Shown: positions 15,396 to 23,962 of the stretch, piece by piece
Numbering within the stretch: the first letter of the stretch is position 1
Layout: every line of letters starts with the position of its first letter
Assembly: GCA_022566315.1 (NCBI GenBank)
Contig: JADFJC010000030.1
Location: 1-32,024 of the forward strand
Source: Planctomycetota bacterium
Lineage (GTDB): Bacteria; Planctomycetota; Phycisphaerae; Sedimentisphaerales; Anaerobacaceae
Direction of reading: 5' to 3'
Length of the DNA: 32,024 bases
The notes under the pieces: model-generated
What the model saw: the letters and a program-made list of their open reading frames with translations, nothing else
Told to the model about the DNA's origin: nothing
Database searches by the model: none
Made by a program: the position numbers and the translations under genes

Positions 15396-17006
15396 ATGGA
15401 CGTGAAAATCAAGACGGCATTGATAAGTGTCTCTGACAAAAGCGGCGTGGTCGATTTTGCTAAGAAGCTCAGCAAGCTGGGAGTTAAGATAATCAGCACC
15501 GGCGGGACAGCTAAAAAACTCAGCAAAGCAGGCCTGGACGTTGTTGGTATCGAGTCGGTTACGGGCTTTCCGGAAATGATGGACGGCAGGGTGAAAACGC
15601 TTCATCCGAAGATACACGGCGCACTGCTGGGACTTCGCAATAAGAACGAACATAAAGCGGCAATGAAAAAACATAATATCGAGCCGATTGATTTGATTTG
15701 TGTAAATCTTTACCCATTTGAACAGACGATTGCCAAGCCGGATTGCACTCTGGCCGAGGCGATTGAAAATATCGATATTGGCGGGCCAAGCATGCTTCGC
15801 TCGGCTGCCAAGAATCATAAGTTCGTAATGGTCGTAACACAACCCGACCAGTACGATAAAGTCATCGAAGAGATGGAGAAAAACAACGGCGCTGTCGGCG
15901 AGGAGATGCGAAGCAGTTGTGCACGAATTGCATTTAGTCTGACAGCTTCGTATGATGCTGCGATCGCAAAGTATCTTAACGCCAGGGCAAATGTGGAGTA
16001 TCCAGAGAAGGTTTCAATTGCGCTGAGCAAAGCAGCATCTCTACGCTACGGCGAAAATCCTCATCAAAGCGCAGCATTCTACAAGCTGCCGTCGAGCGGT
16101 GAAACTTCAATCAGCGGCGGCACCTTGTTGGAGGGCGGCATAGGCATCAGCTTTAATAATCTTTTGGATACTAATGCGGCGTTTGAATTGGTTAAGGAAT
16201 TTGCCGAGCCTGCTGCGGTTGTCGTTAAGCATCTTAATCCGTGCGGTTGTGCCATCGACGAGGATATCTGCGTGGCGTATCGCAAGGCTTACGAAGGCGA
16301 TGTAGTCAGTGCGTTCGGAAGTATTATCGCCCTGAACAGGAAAGTGGACGTTGAATTGGCCCAAACTATTATGGAATCTTACAGCCGATTCGGCAAGGCA
16401 TTAGGGGCCGGAGGGTTCTTTTCAGAGGTAATTATCGCGCCGGAATTCGATAAGGATGCGGTTGAGATAATCAGAACGCTCAAGGCCTGGGGCGGCAGAG
16501 TTCGACTTATGGAAACAGGGCCGATTGACAAAGCTAAGATTGACTGCGGTGAGTTTGACGTTCGCTGCGTAATCGGCGGACTGCTCTTACAGAAACGGGA
16601 TTTGGTTGGCTGGGAGCCGGATGCGCTGACGTATCCGACAAAGGCCAGGCCGACTAACAGTCAGCTTGAGGATTTGAAGGTCGCCTGGCTTGTCGCCAAG
16701 CATACCAAGAGCAATACAATCGTGCTGGTCAAAAATAAGAAGGTTTTAGGCGTAGGGGCCGGTCAAATGAATCGTATTGAGTCCGGTCTGATTGCTTTTA
16801 AGCACGCCGGCGACGAGTCGAACGGTTGTGCCATGGCTTCGGACGCGTTCTTCCCGTTCCCGGACAATGTTGAAAACGCCGCCAAGGCAGGCGTAACTGC
16901 AATAGCACAGCCGGGCGGCTCGAAAAAAGACGATGAAGTCATCGCCGCCGCAGATAAGCACGGCATCGCGATGGTCTTTACCGGCAAAAGACATTTCAAG
17001 CACTAA
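15396..17006 (+). CDS. purH: Bifunctional AICAR formyltransferase / IMP cyclohydrolase
   Basis: PurH carries out the last two steps of de novo IMP synthesis in the cytosol: formylation of AICAR with 10-formyl-tetrahydrofolate and ring closure. The 536 residues hold the N-terminal cyclohydrolase (MGS-like) domain with ISVSDKSGVVDFAKKL, IISTGGTAKKL, VTGFPEMMDGRVKTLHPKIHG, VNLYPFEQTIA and IDIGGPSMLRSAAKNH, and the C-terminal transferase with LRYGENPHQSAAFY, VVKHLNPCG (the KHxNPCG motif), SNTIVLVKN, GAGQMNRI and SDAFFPFPDNVE, ending in the family's IAMVFTGKRHFKH. Complete and typical. AAAGGAA precedes the ATG at 15396. It stands alone, not in a purine operon. Confidence 0.97.
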   Translation: MDVKIKTALISVSDKSGVVDFAKKLSKLGVKIISTGGTAKKLSKAGLDVVGIESVTGFPEMMDGRVKTLHPKIHGALLGLRNKNEHKAAMKKHNIEPIDLICVNLYPFEQTIAKPDCTLAEAIENIDIGGPSMLRSAAKNHKFVMVVTQPDQYDKVIEEMEKNNGAVGEEMRSSCARIAFSLTASYDAAIAKYLNARANVEYPEKVSIALSKAASLRYGENPHQSAAFYKLPSSGETSISGGTLLEGGIGISFNNLLDTNAAFELVKEFAEPAAVVVKHLNPCGCAIDEDICVAYRKAYEGDVVSAFGSIIALNRKVDVELAQTIMESYSRFGKALGAGGFFSEVIIAPEFDKDAVEIIRTLKAWGGRVRLMETGPIDKAKIDCGEFDVRCVIGGLLLQKRDLVGWEPDALTYPTKARPTNSQLEDLKVAWLVAKHTKSNTIVLVKNKKVLGVGAGQMNRIESGLIAFKHAGDESNGCAMASDAFFPFPDNVENAAKAGVTAIAQPGGSKKDDEVIAAADKHGIAMVFTGKRHFKH

Positions 17007-17071
17007 TTTCGTATTGTGTCATGCATATTGCGTGATACAGAAGTAGATTTTTCTTGCTGATGTATGGGTCA

Positions 17072-17108
17072 CCCGGGGCCCGCCGGAGAGTTGTAGCGGG
17101 CCACCGGG
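17072..17108. terminator. Bidirectional terminator-like hairpin between convergent genes
   Basis: CCCGG-GGCCCGC (17072-17083) pairs with GCGGGCC-a-CCGGG (17096-17108), a 12-bp stem with one bulged A and a 12-base loop. It lies between purH (plus) and the coiled-coil gene (minus). T runs on both sides are short, so strength is uncertain. Confidence 0.45.
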
Positions 17109-17126
17109 CACCGTTTTGCTCAGATG

Positions 17127-18344
17127 TCATTCGACGCCGAGGATGGACACCATAGGCGACTGTAGAAAACGAATTCGTCGGCTCGTTCTATCACGCCATA
17201 GAATTGATTCCTGAAGGGTTTGTTTGGCGACGTCGGCCTTGAGTGAGAACAGCTCATAGTCGTCGGCTTTGACAAACAGTGATTCCGCCTCGACCAGTTG
17301 CCGCTCCAGGCTCCGAATGGATGCCTCGTCTTGAGCTGCTGTTATCGAACGGTCAGCTAATTCTTTATTGAGAGACTCTATCAGGTTACCACCTATAGAG
17401 TTGCTGAGTGATTCGCGGCGTATTGCAATCTCTATCCTGGCTCTGGCGAGTTTCTCCTTTATTTCATTAAGCTGAAGAGACGAAATCGTACCAGCTCTAA
17501 ATTGTTTCTCTGCTTCAATGAGAAGCCTGCCGATTAATTCGACTATTTTCTGCAGTTCTATCGTGATTGAGTCATTCTCGAGATGCTCCATTATCTTGGC
17601 CTGAGTTTCAGCTATTCGCCTGGTTGTTGTATCGATGATGACCTGGTTGGAAGCCTGATTCATCTTAGCAGTCTGAACGTTTTGACGCAGGCGGTAAATA
17701 TCGGCGAGAATCTTGTCGTGGTCAAGGACACGGGAGCGTGAGATTTCCCTAAGAGTTTTCTGCTTTTCACGCAAGTCGGTTTCAGCACTGGTGGCTTCCT
17801 GCTCTGCGAGCTTGAGCTGGTCTCCAAATCTAAGCTTGTAGTCCTCAAAAGCTTTAATAAGAGTGTTCCGGAGGTTGCCAACAAGAGCGTTCATAAACTC
17901 CTCGGCTGCCGGCTTTACGGTATCGTCAAGCTCAACTGACAGACGGAAAAGAATCGTTTGCTCAGCAGCAGCTCTCAACTGTTCAGAAGACAAAATTTCT
18001 GGCTTCTGTCCTATGCCTTCTGTCCTCTGTCTTCTATCCTCTGGCAGTATCCTGCCGGCACCGCCGGCCAACGCCTCGATTTGAAAGATATCAGAAACCT
18101 GATCCGGTGAGATGTTGAGTACCTCACGGGCGACCCTGCCGCCAATCCCGGTACTGTGTAACAGGTAGTCTATAGTTGTATTATCAAGCGGCAAAACCAT
18201 TGGGTCGGATGTTATCTTGACTACACAGCTTGCGGTGCGAGTATTTGAAATATCCTCTGCTGCCGGCCTGTTGGCTGATTGGGCCGGGGCTGATGTTAAC
18301 AAGATCAAAACTAACAAGATAACGATGTGTTTTGTGGCTTCCAT
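17127..18344 (-). CDS. Secreted coiled-coil protein of the sigma-factor operon, unknown function
   Basis: I do not recognise a named family. The 405-residue protein has a signal peptide (IVILLVLILLTSAPAQSA), a short conserved-looking domain with ASCVVKITSDPMVLPLDNTTIDYLLHS (about 39-65), then a long helical coiled-coil-rich region (about 120-380: DQLKLAEQEATSAETDLREKQ, IDTTTRRIAETQAKIM, LNEIKEKLARARIEIA, ELADRSITAAQDEASI). The heptad-rich part resembles TolC- or adaptor-like helices, but no transporter motif is visible. AAGGAGAG lies six bases before the ATG. It follows the membrane TPR gene by 27 bases, so it is likely co-transcribed with the sigma factor. Residues around 100-115 (EDRRQRTEGIGQKPE) are encoded by a heptamer repeat inserted in the gene. 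Confidence 0.75.
   Translation of the reverse strand: MEATKHIVILLVLILLTSAPAQSANRPAAEDISNTRTASCVVKITSDPMVLPLDNTTIDYLLHSTGIGGRVAREVLNISPDQVSDIFQIEALAGGAGRILPEDRRQRTEGIGQKPEILSSEQLRAAAEQTILFRLSVELDDTVKPAAEEFMNALVGNLRNTLIKAFEDYKLRFGDQLKLAEQEATSAETDLREKQKTLREISRSRVLDHDKILADIYRLRQNVQTAKMNQASNQVIIDTTTRRIAETQAKIMEHLENDSITIELQKIVELIGRLLIEAEKQFRAGTISSLQLNEIKEKLARARIEIAIRRESLSNSIGGNLIESLNKELADRSITAAQDEASIRSLERQLVEAESLFVKADDYELFSLKADVAKQTLQESILWRDRTSRRIRFLQSPMVSILGVE
17996..18044 (-). repeat. Heptamer tandem repeat (7 units) inside the coiled-coil gene
   Basis: Seven units in exact 7-base phase on the plus strand: TTTCTGG, CTTCTGT, CCTATGC, CTTCTGT, CCTCTGT, CTTCTAT, CCTCTGG (coding strand roughly CAGARGA). 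The 49-base array is not a multiple of three, yet the gene reads through it. Confidence 0.85.
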
Positions 18345-18371
18345 TTCAACTCTCCTTTTGGCTCTACTTCA

Positions 18372-18938
18372 TTAAATTTTCTGTTTTTCAATATCTGATA
18401 ATCGCTCCCGGGCTACTTGTGCCCATCGATTTTTGGGGAAAAGTTCAATGACGCGGTTGTACGTCTCGACGGCAGAATCTGTCCGGTTTAGCTCGCGGTA
18501 CAAACGGTCGGCATGATAAACGAGAATAAAAGCGGTCTTGTCAACCTGTTTCTGGATTTCTTCGAGTGGGTCGGGGATGCTTGCAAGCTGGGCTTCGAGT
18601 TCGTCAAGCGAGTGTTGTTTTTGCTCCTCTACAAGCACCTTCTGTATGAGGTTTAATGCGGCATCGGTTTTTACCTGGAGCTGTTTGAGCTGAGTTTCGA
18701 GCAAGGTGATTCTATCCCTCTCCGGCGCTGTTTCAGTAGTTCTGATTGTAAGATTCCAGATGCCGGCAGCTATCAGAACAACAGCGGCCGCGGCCAGGGG
18801 TAGTGCAGCTAAATTTACAAAACGCCTGCGATGAGCACGGTGGCGGACAGCGGCGGAGAGATTGGCAGAAACGGGACTGGGCAAGCCCGCCATACGGTCG
18901 GCTTCCTGAAGCAGGTCTTTTATTTTGTCTTCTATCAT
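18372..18938 (-). CDS. Membrane-anchored TPR protein, putative anti-sigma-like partner
   Basis: The 188-residue protein starts with a soluble cytosolic stretch (MIEDKIKDLLQEADRMAGLP), one membrane segment (about 43-65: LAALPLAAAAVVLIAAGIWNL), a coiled coil (ITLLETQLKQLQVKTDAALN) and one or two TPR units at the end (ADRLYRELNRTDSAVETYNRVIELFP). Its start overlaps the sigma-factor stop by ATGA at 18935-18938. The topology, short cytosolic N-terminus plus one membrane span right after an ECF sigma gene, is that of an anti-sigma factor; no zinc-binding HxxxCxxC motif is visible, so the anti-sigma role is inferred from position only. Confidence 0.75.
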   Translation of the reverse strand: MIEDKIKDLLQEADRMAGLPSPVSANLSAAVRHRAHRRRFVNLAALPLAAAAVVLIAAGIWNLTIRTTETAPERDRITLLETQLKQLQVKTDAALNLIQKVLVEEQKQHSLDELEAQLASIPDPLEEIQKQVDKTAFILVYHADRLYRELNRTDSAVETYNRVIELFPKNRWAQVARERLSDIEKQKI

Positions 18939-19507
18939 AACTTTTCCTTTGTCAGTTCAGCCAGGTCTTCTCTTAAACGTGCTCTGGCGCGGTTTAGCCG
19001 GACCTGCAACGCGTTTTTAGATATGCCGAGGATTCGGCTGATTTGGTCCGTCGGAAGCTCCTGAAGATACCTTAGTACGACCGGCTCGCGATATTTAGCG
19101 GGCAAAGCTTGTATAGCACGACGAACACGCTCGAAAGTCTCACTGTCCATTGGCGCCTTGTCCGCTGTGCCGGCCGATGCCAAAAAGGCTTTATCAGCAG
19201 CCTGTGAAATCCGTCGCCGGTGGAGCATTCGCTTATACCGGTAACTGCGGCACTTATTCACCGTTATGGTAAAGAGCCAGGTCTTAAGGCTGCATTCGCA
19301 GCGGAACTTTTTTAGGCCGAGAAACGCAGCGAGGAAGATGTCTTGAGTAACATCTTCGACCTCGCCGGACCAGCCGAGCAATCGATTGGCCAGTGCTGCA
19401 ATATCAGACGAATACCGCTCGACAAGCCTGTCAAAAGCAGATTCATCACCCCGATTAAATTGTTCGACCAGATGTTCATCATCAATCGTTTCGGCCATGA
19501 CCATCAT
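18935..19507 (-). CDS. ECF-type RNA polymerase sigma factor
   Basis: This sigma-70 family factor of 190 residues has region 2 (FDRLVERYSSDIAALANRLL and VEDVTQDIFLAAFLGLKKF, then LKTWLFTITVNKCRSYRYKR) and region 4 (LPAKYREPVVLRYLQELPTDQISRILGISKNALQVRLNRARARLRE). Region 1.1 and 3 are absent, as in ECF factors. Three in-frame ATGs (19507, 19504, 19498) compete; no strong ribosome binding site decides between them, only a GGTG about eight bases before the first. It heads an operon with the membrane TPR protein and the secreted coiled-coil protein, suggesting envelope-stress control of that pair. Confidence 0.93.
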   Translation of the reverse strand: MMVMAETIDDEHLVEQFNRGDESAFDRLVERYSSDIAALANRLLGWSGEVEDVTQDIFLAAFLGLKKFRCECSLKTWLFTITVNKCRSYRYKRMLHRRRISQAADKAFLASAGTADKAPMDSETFERVRRAIQALPAKYREPVVLRYLQELPTDQISRILGISKNALQVRLNRARARLREDLAELTKEKL

Positions 19508-19603
19508 ATTAGAGCACCGATGCGCAGAAAACTTACAAAAAATTCCTGGAAAACCTGAAAAACACCCGCGACCATACCGATTATGTCAATTATATGGCCA
19601 ATC

Positions 19604-20806
19604 TTACAATCCGGCGGCTTTTCGGAGTTTTCTGGCCATATCGGTCTTTTCCCAGGTAAAGTTTGGCAAATTTCGTCCGAAATGGCCCCCGTAAGAAGTC
19701 TGGGCAAATATTGGACGAGCGAGTTTTAGGTGTCTAATCATTGCCTTCGGGGTCAAGGGGAAAAGCTTTCTTATGATTTGGCTTAACTTTTGCTCGCTGA
19801 TTTTTGCGGTTCCTTCGGTATCTACAAGGACAGAGACCGGTTCAGCCACTCCAATAGCGTAAGATAATTGCAGTTCGCAGGCGTTGGCAAGGTCGGCTGC
19901 GACTACGTTCTTGGCGATGTATCGGGCCATATAGCTTGCCGTTCTGTCAACCTTTGTGGGGTCTTTTCCACTAAAGGCACCACCACCATGACTGCCTCTT
20001 CCACCGTAGGTATCGACGATAATTTTTCTACCGGTAAGGCCGCAGTCACCTTTTGGGCCGCCTACGACAAATCGGCCCGTCGGATTGATGTGGAATATAG
20101 TGCCTTTGTCAACGAGGCGTTTTGGCAGAACCGGCAAGACGACTTTTTCGATGATTTGTTTTCGTAATTGTCTATAGGGAACAGACGGTGCGTGCTGAGC
20201 GGATACGACAACCGTGTGGATACGCCTGGGTTTGCCGTTTTCGTATTCGACTGTTACCTGACTTTTGCCGTCGGGCCGCAGCCAGGGCAGTTTCTTATTC
20301 TGACGCATTTTTTCCAGTCGCGTTGTCAGGGCATGTGCAAGTTGAATCGGCATCGGCATAAGAACCGGAGTTTCTTTGCAAGCGTAGCCGAACATCAGGC
20401 CCTGGTCCCCGGCCCCCTGCTCTTTGTGCAGGCCGGTACCTTCGGTTACGCCCCGCGAGATGTCGGGGCTTTGATTGTCAATTGTAACTATTACGGCGCA
20501 GTCATCACCATCGAAACCTATTGCCGGGTCGTCATAACCGATTTTTTTGATTGTATTTCTCACAACGCCAGGGATGTCAACATATGCTTTTGTTGTGATT
20601 TCACCAGCGACTACGACCAGGCCGGTTGTTACTAATGTTTCACAAGCCACCCGGCTTCTTGGGTCCTGAGCAAGCATCGCGTCAAGAATTGCGTCGGATA
20701 CGTGGTCGGCTACCTTGTCAGGATGACCCATCGTTACAGACTCGCTGGTGAAAAGGTATTCGTTGGTATCGAGATAAGGATTGCTGTGATTTGACCTTTT
20801 TGCCAT
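19604..20806 (-). CDS. metK: S-adenosylmethionine synthase
   Basis: MetK makes S-adenosylmethionine from methionine and ATP. The 400 residues contain [24 protein letters not shown] (N-terminal signature), [58 protein letters not shown] and the final [14 protein letters not shown]. All catalytic blocks are intact, and the length is normal. The short upstream gap (20807-20850) leaves no room for a SAM riboswitch. It is followed by a DUF547 lipoprotein gene on the same strand upstream, but the two need not share a function. Confidence 0.97.
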   Translation of the reverse strand: MAKRSNHSNPYLDTNEYLFTSESVTMGHPDKVADHVSDAILDAMLAQDPRSRVACETLVTTGLVVVAGEITTKAYVDIPGVVRNTIKKIGYDDPAIGFDGDDCAVIVTIDNQSPDISRGVTEGTGLHKEQGAGDQGLMFGYACKETPVLMPMPIQLAHALTTRLEKMRQNKKLPWLRPDGKSQVTVEYENGKPRRIHTVVVSAQHAPSVPYRQLRKQIIEKVVLPVLPKRLVDKGTIFHINPTGRFVVGGPKGDCGLTGRKIIVDTYGGRGSHGGGAFSGKDPTKVDRTASYMARYIAKNVVAADLANACELQLSYAIGVAEPVSVLVDTEGTAKISEQKLSQIIRKLFPLTPKAMIRHLKLARPIFAQTSYGGHFGRNLPNFTWEKTDMARKLRKAAGL

Positions 20807-20850
20807 TTGTAATTTGTCCTTTCAAGTGTTCATAATTCGTAGTTTACAGA

Positions 20851-21999
20851 CTATGAACCATCGTTAATCGTCCAATCATATTTCATAAATTTAACAGAAT
20901 AATTTCCTACTTCAAGGAATGACACCTTGTCCCTTGAAACGTAATTGGTAATGAAATTCAAAACGGCCCGGATTGCCGGCTCCTGGTCCTTGAATTTTTT
21001 GTCTATGGCGAACTTACTAATAAACTCTCTTCCATACGAGGATGACTGAAAAAGGGAAGATAAATAAACTCTCCGCTTTTCTTTATCTGTCCTGAACGCC
21101 AGCGGGCTGGATAGAAACCGCCTGGCCTGGTCGTCCAATTGCTCATTGAGCTTATGCCCGTAATACGGCTCGTTGCGCAGCGGCGGACTCGACAGACTGG
21201 TGCTGGATATGGCAAAAAATATCCTGGGGTCATCAAATTCTTTACGGAAAAACCGCTTGTCAATCTCTGAAAGCGTAAATTCTTCATCCATCACAAGAAA
21301 TTTGTAATCCGTCCATATTCCCTTGATATGCAGGATACTGTTCGGGCCCCAGCCCGGGTAAAGACGCAGGATTCTTGATGACCGGATGGGATAATTATCG
21401 GTAATTATCTTCAGCATCTGGATGTTGTATGCGTTGAGCCAGAAGGCGATTTTGTCCTCGTTAGCCCATGTTCTATATTCATTTGGGTCAAGGTTATCAA
21501 ATTCCTGCAGGAGAGATTTTAGATTGAGCCTTTTTCGTCTGAGCGTTTTATAGTCAACCATCCCCTTATCATCGACGAAGGTTTTCAGAATGTCGGCACA
21601 TTTGTCGTGAAAAGACACGGCCGGCTTAATCTTCAGGTCATTAGGCTCAACATCGTTAGGCTCGACCCTGCCCGGTTCGACATCATTGGGTTCAGGCTCT
21701 ACAGATTCGACCCTTCGACTACGCACCTTGGGCACAAGCTCAGGGCAGGCCTTCTCAGGTGTGATTTCATCAGGTTTGATATATACAGGTTCAACCTTAT
21801 CAGGCTCGATTTGATTGGGTTCGCTCAGAGCAGGTGTAACCTCATCAGGCTCAACTTTATTAGGTTCAGTCTCGGCAGGTTCGAGCTTAAGGGTTTCAGT
21901 TTTCACAGGCTCGACAGGTTCAGACTCCACCGGGGGGCAGCCGGCAATAAAGACCAATACCATCAGCGAAGTTATAAAAACAACAAGGCATTTAGCCAT
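20851..21999 (-). CDS. DUF547 lipoprotein with Glu-Pro-Val repeat linker
   Basis: The 382-residue protein has a lipoprotein signal (SLMVLVFIAGC, Cys at about 21), then about 100 residues of degenerate E-P-x-x-V-E-P-x repeats (VEPVKTETLKLEPAETEP and on), then a DUF547 domain: FVDDKGMVDYKTLRR, NEDKIAFWLNAYNIQMLKII, LHIKGIWTDYKF, LSEIDKRFFRKEFDDPRIFFAIS. DUF547 usually has Cys residues in the following CASxSCPPL block; here it reads SSTSLSSPPLRNEPY, so the cysteines are serines. Within the linker, CPELVPKVRSRRVES breaks the repeat pattern and derives from a palindromic intergenic-type element (21711-21750). The function of DUF547 is not established. GGAAAG precedes the ATG. Confidence 0.85.
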   Translation of the reverse strand: MAKCLVVFITSLMVLVFIAGCPPVESEPVEPVKTETLKLEPAETEPNKVEPDEVTPALSEPNQIEPDKVEPVYIKPDEITPEKACPELVPKVRSRRVESVEPEPNDVEPGRVEPNDVEPNDLKIKPAVSFHDKCADILKTFVDDKGMVDYKTLRRKRLNLKSLLQEFDNLDPNEYRTWANEDKIAFWLNAYNIQMLKIITDNYPIRSSRILRLYPGWGPNSILHIKGIWTDYKFLVMDEEFTLSEIDKRFFRKEFDDPRIFFAISSTSLSSPPLRNEPYYGHKLNEQLDDQARRFLSSPLAFRTDKEKRRVYLSSLFQSSSYGREFISKFAIDKKFKDQEPAIRAVLNFITNYVSRDKVSFLEVGNYSVKFMKYDWTINDGS

Positions 22000-22092
22000 T
22001 TTTCACTTTCCGATAAACGATTGCGAAATCCTTCAATCGCAAAAACCACCCAATTTTATTTTATATTAGCATAAGGCGTCAGACAATAAATG

Positions 22093-22162
22093 TCCAGCAC
22101 CAATCCCGACTCCAAACCGGCAAATCTTATCACGGCCTGGACACAACGGGATTGGTGCTGGA
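22093..22162. repeat. 16-bp perfect inverted repeat with 38-base spacer
   Basis: TCCAGCACCAATCCCG (22093-22108) and CGGGATTGGTGCTGGA (22147-22162) are exact complements. No T run follows either arm, so it is not an ordinary terminator. It may be a protein-binding site, a small non-autonomous element or a structured RNA. Confidence 0.85.
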
Positions 22163-22208
22163 TTGTTGTTTTTACAGTATTTTCGCAGAGAAATCTTGCC
22201 GAAAATGG

Positions 22209-22238
22209 TTGCTTTACCGCGACCACTTTTGTTATAAT
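22209..22238 (+). promoter_or_regulatory. Candidate sigma-70-type promoter of the pseudopilin cluster
   Basis: A perfect TATAAT at 22233-22238 is preceded by TGT, giving an extended -10 (TGnTATAAT). A weak TTGCTT at 22209-22214 sits 18 bases upstream as -35. The inferred start near 22245 leaves an untranslated leader of about 88 bases before the first pseudopilin ATG. Confidence 0.55.
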
Positions 22239-22332
22239 GACCACAGATAAACATACCAGCGAAACTTATTATCTCTGGTGGAAATTCTCGGTTTGAAAAA
22301 GTTTCTTCAAAGCAGAGAAAAAGAGAGTCATC

Positions 22333-23121
22333 ATGTGCAAACGAAAAGCTTTCACGTTAATAGAACTTTTGGTGGTGATTGCCATCATTGCCTTATTGAT
22401 GGCAATCTTGATGCCCGCCCTGCAGCGGGTTAAGAGACAGGCCAGTGCCGTCGTCTGCAAATCCAACCTGCATCAATGGAGTATGATTTGGTACTTGTAT
22501 ACGCAGGATAATGAAGGCAATTTTCCCGTCGCCGTAGAGTTGTGGCGGGATGCGGTGAAAGACTATCACAAAGACAAGGATCAGAAAATCACCCTCTGTC
22601 CCCGGGCGAAAAAGTTATACTCCGATGGCGGCCAGATGCCATTTGGCGCCTGGGAGAAAACCTGGGGCGGTGGGGATACGTCGAACTGGGGTAGACCCTT
22701 TGCCAGTAGTTATGGGATCAATCAGTTCCTATACAACGCAACCGTTTTGAGGGGCGGGCGCGATTTTGATGAGATTTGGGGGAACATCAATGTGAAGAAT
22801 CCGAATCGGATTCCCAGCTTTGGCGACTGCGCCATCAACGGTGCCACGCCCCTCTCCGGCGATCAACCGCCGGATTTCGACGGTCATGCTGGCCTGTGGA
22901 ACGCAAGCACCGGTCATGAGATGCGTCGTTTCTGTATGAATCGGCACCAGGGAAACATGAACATGATGTTCCTGGACTGGTCCGTTAGAAAGGTCGGGCT
23001 GAAAGAGCTGTGGACGTTGAAGTGGCACCGCAAGTATGACACGGCCAGCCCATGGACCACAGCCGGCGGCGTATTGCCGGACGACTGGCCGCAGTGGATG
23101 AGAAGTTTTAAGGACTATTAA
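22333..23121 (+). CDS. Pseudopilin-like protein, tandem copy 1
   Basis: The 262-residue protein starts with a type IV prepilin signal: positively charged CKRKA, then [24 protein letters not shown], with processing expected before Phe (Ala at -1, Glu at +5). The rest is the planctomycete-type exported pseudopilin fold, with late motif [15 protein letters not shown], related to the H-X9-DG group, then [13 protein letters not shown] and [12 protein letters not shown]. Such proteins may be pilin-like cargo or minor pseudopilins of a type II-secretion-like machine; no other machine gene is present. It heads a three-gene cluster behind an extended -10 promoter. AAGAGAG precedes the ATG. Function beyond the prepilin class is unknown. 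Confidence 0.88.
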   Translation: MCKRKAFTLIELLVVIAIIALLMAILMPALQRVKRQASAVVCKSNLHQWSMIWYLYTQDNEGNFPVAVELWRDAVKDYHKDKDQKITLCPRAKKLYSDGGQMPFGAWEKTWGGGDTSNWGRPFASSYGINQFLYNATVLRGGRDFDEIWGNINVKNPNRIPSFGDCAINGATPLSGDQPPDFDGHAGLWNASTGHEMRRFCMNRHQGNMNMMFLDWSVRKVGLKELWTLKWHRKYDTASPWTTAGGVLPDDWPQWMRSFKDY

Positions 23122-23150
23122 AAACAAACGAACGTCAAAGACACAGCATT

Positions 23151-23933
23151 ATGCGCAAGCGAAGAGGTTTCACGTTAATTGAGCTTTTGGTGGTGATTGC
23201 CATCATTGCCCTATTGATGGCCATCTTGATGCCAACCCTGGCCCGGGTCAAGAAACAAGCAAGGGCTACCGCCTGTCAGATGAACCTGCACCACTGGGCT
23301 ATTATCTGGTCGATGTACACCGGCGACCACGATGGTTCCTTCCCTAACGGGACACGTACTGAGGCCGGTAAACAGGTAGGCCATTGGCTGTTTGCAGCCG
23401 AGCCGTACTACAAGGACGAAGAGATACGATGGTGCCCGATGGCAAGAAAACTCTGGGGACAAGCTCAGAATCCGTTTGTAGCCTGGGAAGCAACTAATGT
23501 CGGAGGCGGAGATGGATTTTACACCAGCTATGGCATAAATAACTGGCTCTATACTCCAGCGGGGCAGAAATTGTGGGGCTATGAGGCTGAAAATCACTGG
23601 AAGACGGTCAACGTTAAAGGTACGGACAACATACCGCTCTTTTTGGATTGCTTCTATCTTGGCGGGCACCCACTGGCCACCAATACTCCTCCGGAGTATA
23701 ATGGTCAGACAGAGAACGCCGGGAGTATGTGTATGAGGCGTTTTTGTATTGACCGACATAACGGACCGACAAATATGGTCTTTTTAAATTTCGCCGTCAG
23801 AAGAGTTGGACTCAAGGAACTGTGGACGTTGAAATGGCATCGCCGGTTCAACACAACAGGCTCCTGGACCAAAGCCGGCGGCGCCGTAGCCGAGGACTGG
23901 CCACAATGGATGAGAAGGTTTAAAGACTATTAA
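23151..23933 (+). CDS. Pseudopilin-like protein, tandem copy 2
   Basis: This 260-residue paralogue of copy 1 lies 29 bases downstream. Its prepilin signal is RKRRG then [19 protein letters not shown], with the canonical Gly at -1. The late motif reads RHNGPTNMVFLNFAV, so the Asp found in copies 1 and 3 is Asn here. The C-terminal block [16 protein letters not shown] and AEDWPQWMRRFKDY is nearly shared. The first 90 or so bases of the gene and its leader (ACAGCATT before the ATG) are almost identical to copy 3, while the middles differ, pointing to recent duplication or gene conversion of the ends. Confidence 0.88.
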   Translation: MRKRRGFTLIELLVVIAIIALLMAILMPTLARVKKQARATACQMNLHHWAIIWSMYTGDHDGSFPNGTRTEAGKQVGHWLFAAEPYYKDEEIRWCPMARKLWGQAQNPFVAWEATNVGGGDGFYTSYGINNWLYTPAGQKLWGYEAENHWKTVNVKGTDNIPLFLDCFYLGGHPLATNTPPEYNGQTENAGSMCMRRFCIDRHNGPTNMVFLNFAVRRVGLKELWTLKWHRRFNTTGSWTKAGGAVAEDWPQWMRRFKDY

Positions 23934-23962
23934 AAACAAACACACGGGAAAGACACAGCATT

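Larger units (their letters stand above)
22000..22332. other. Divergent intergenic region with long inverted repeat and promoter
   Basis: This gap separates the DUF547 gene (minus) from the pseudopilin cluster (plus). It holds a 16-bp perfect inverted repeat (22093-22162) and a promoter with extended -10 (22209-22238). Short open frames in it on both strands cross the inverted repeat and have no ribosome binding site, so I do not call them. Confidence 0.6.

Noticed and set aside
20807..20850. Possible SAM riboswitch upstream of metK
   Set aside because: The gap is only 44 bases and shows none of the conserved stems.
22090..22296. Short open frames across the inverted repeat upstream of the pseudopilins
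   Set aside because: No ribosome binding site, and the frames span the 16-bp inverted repeat and the promoter.
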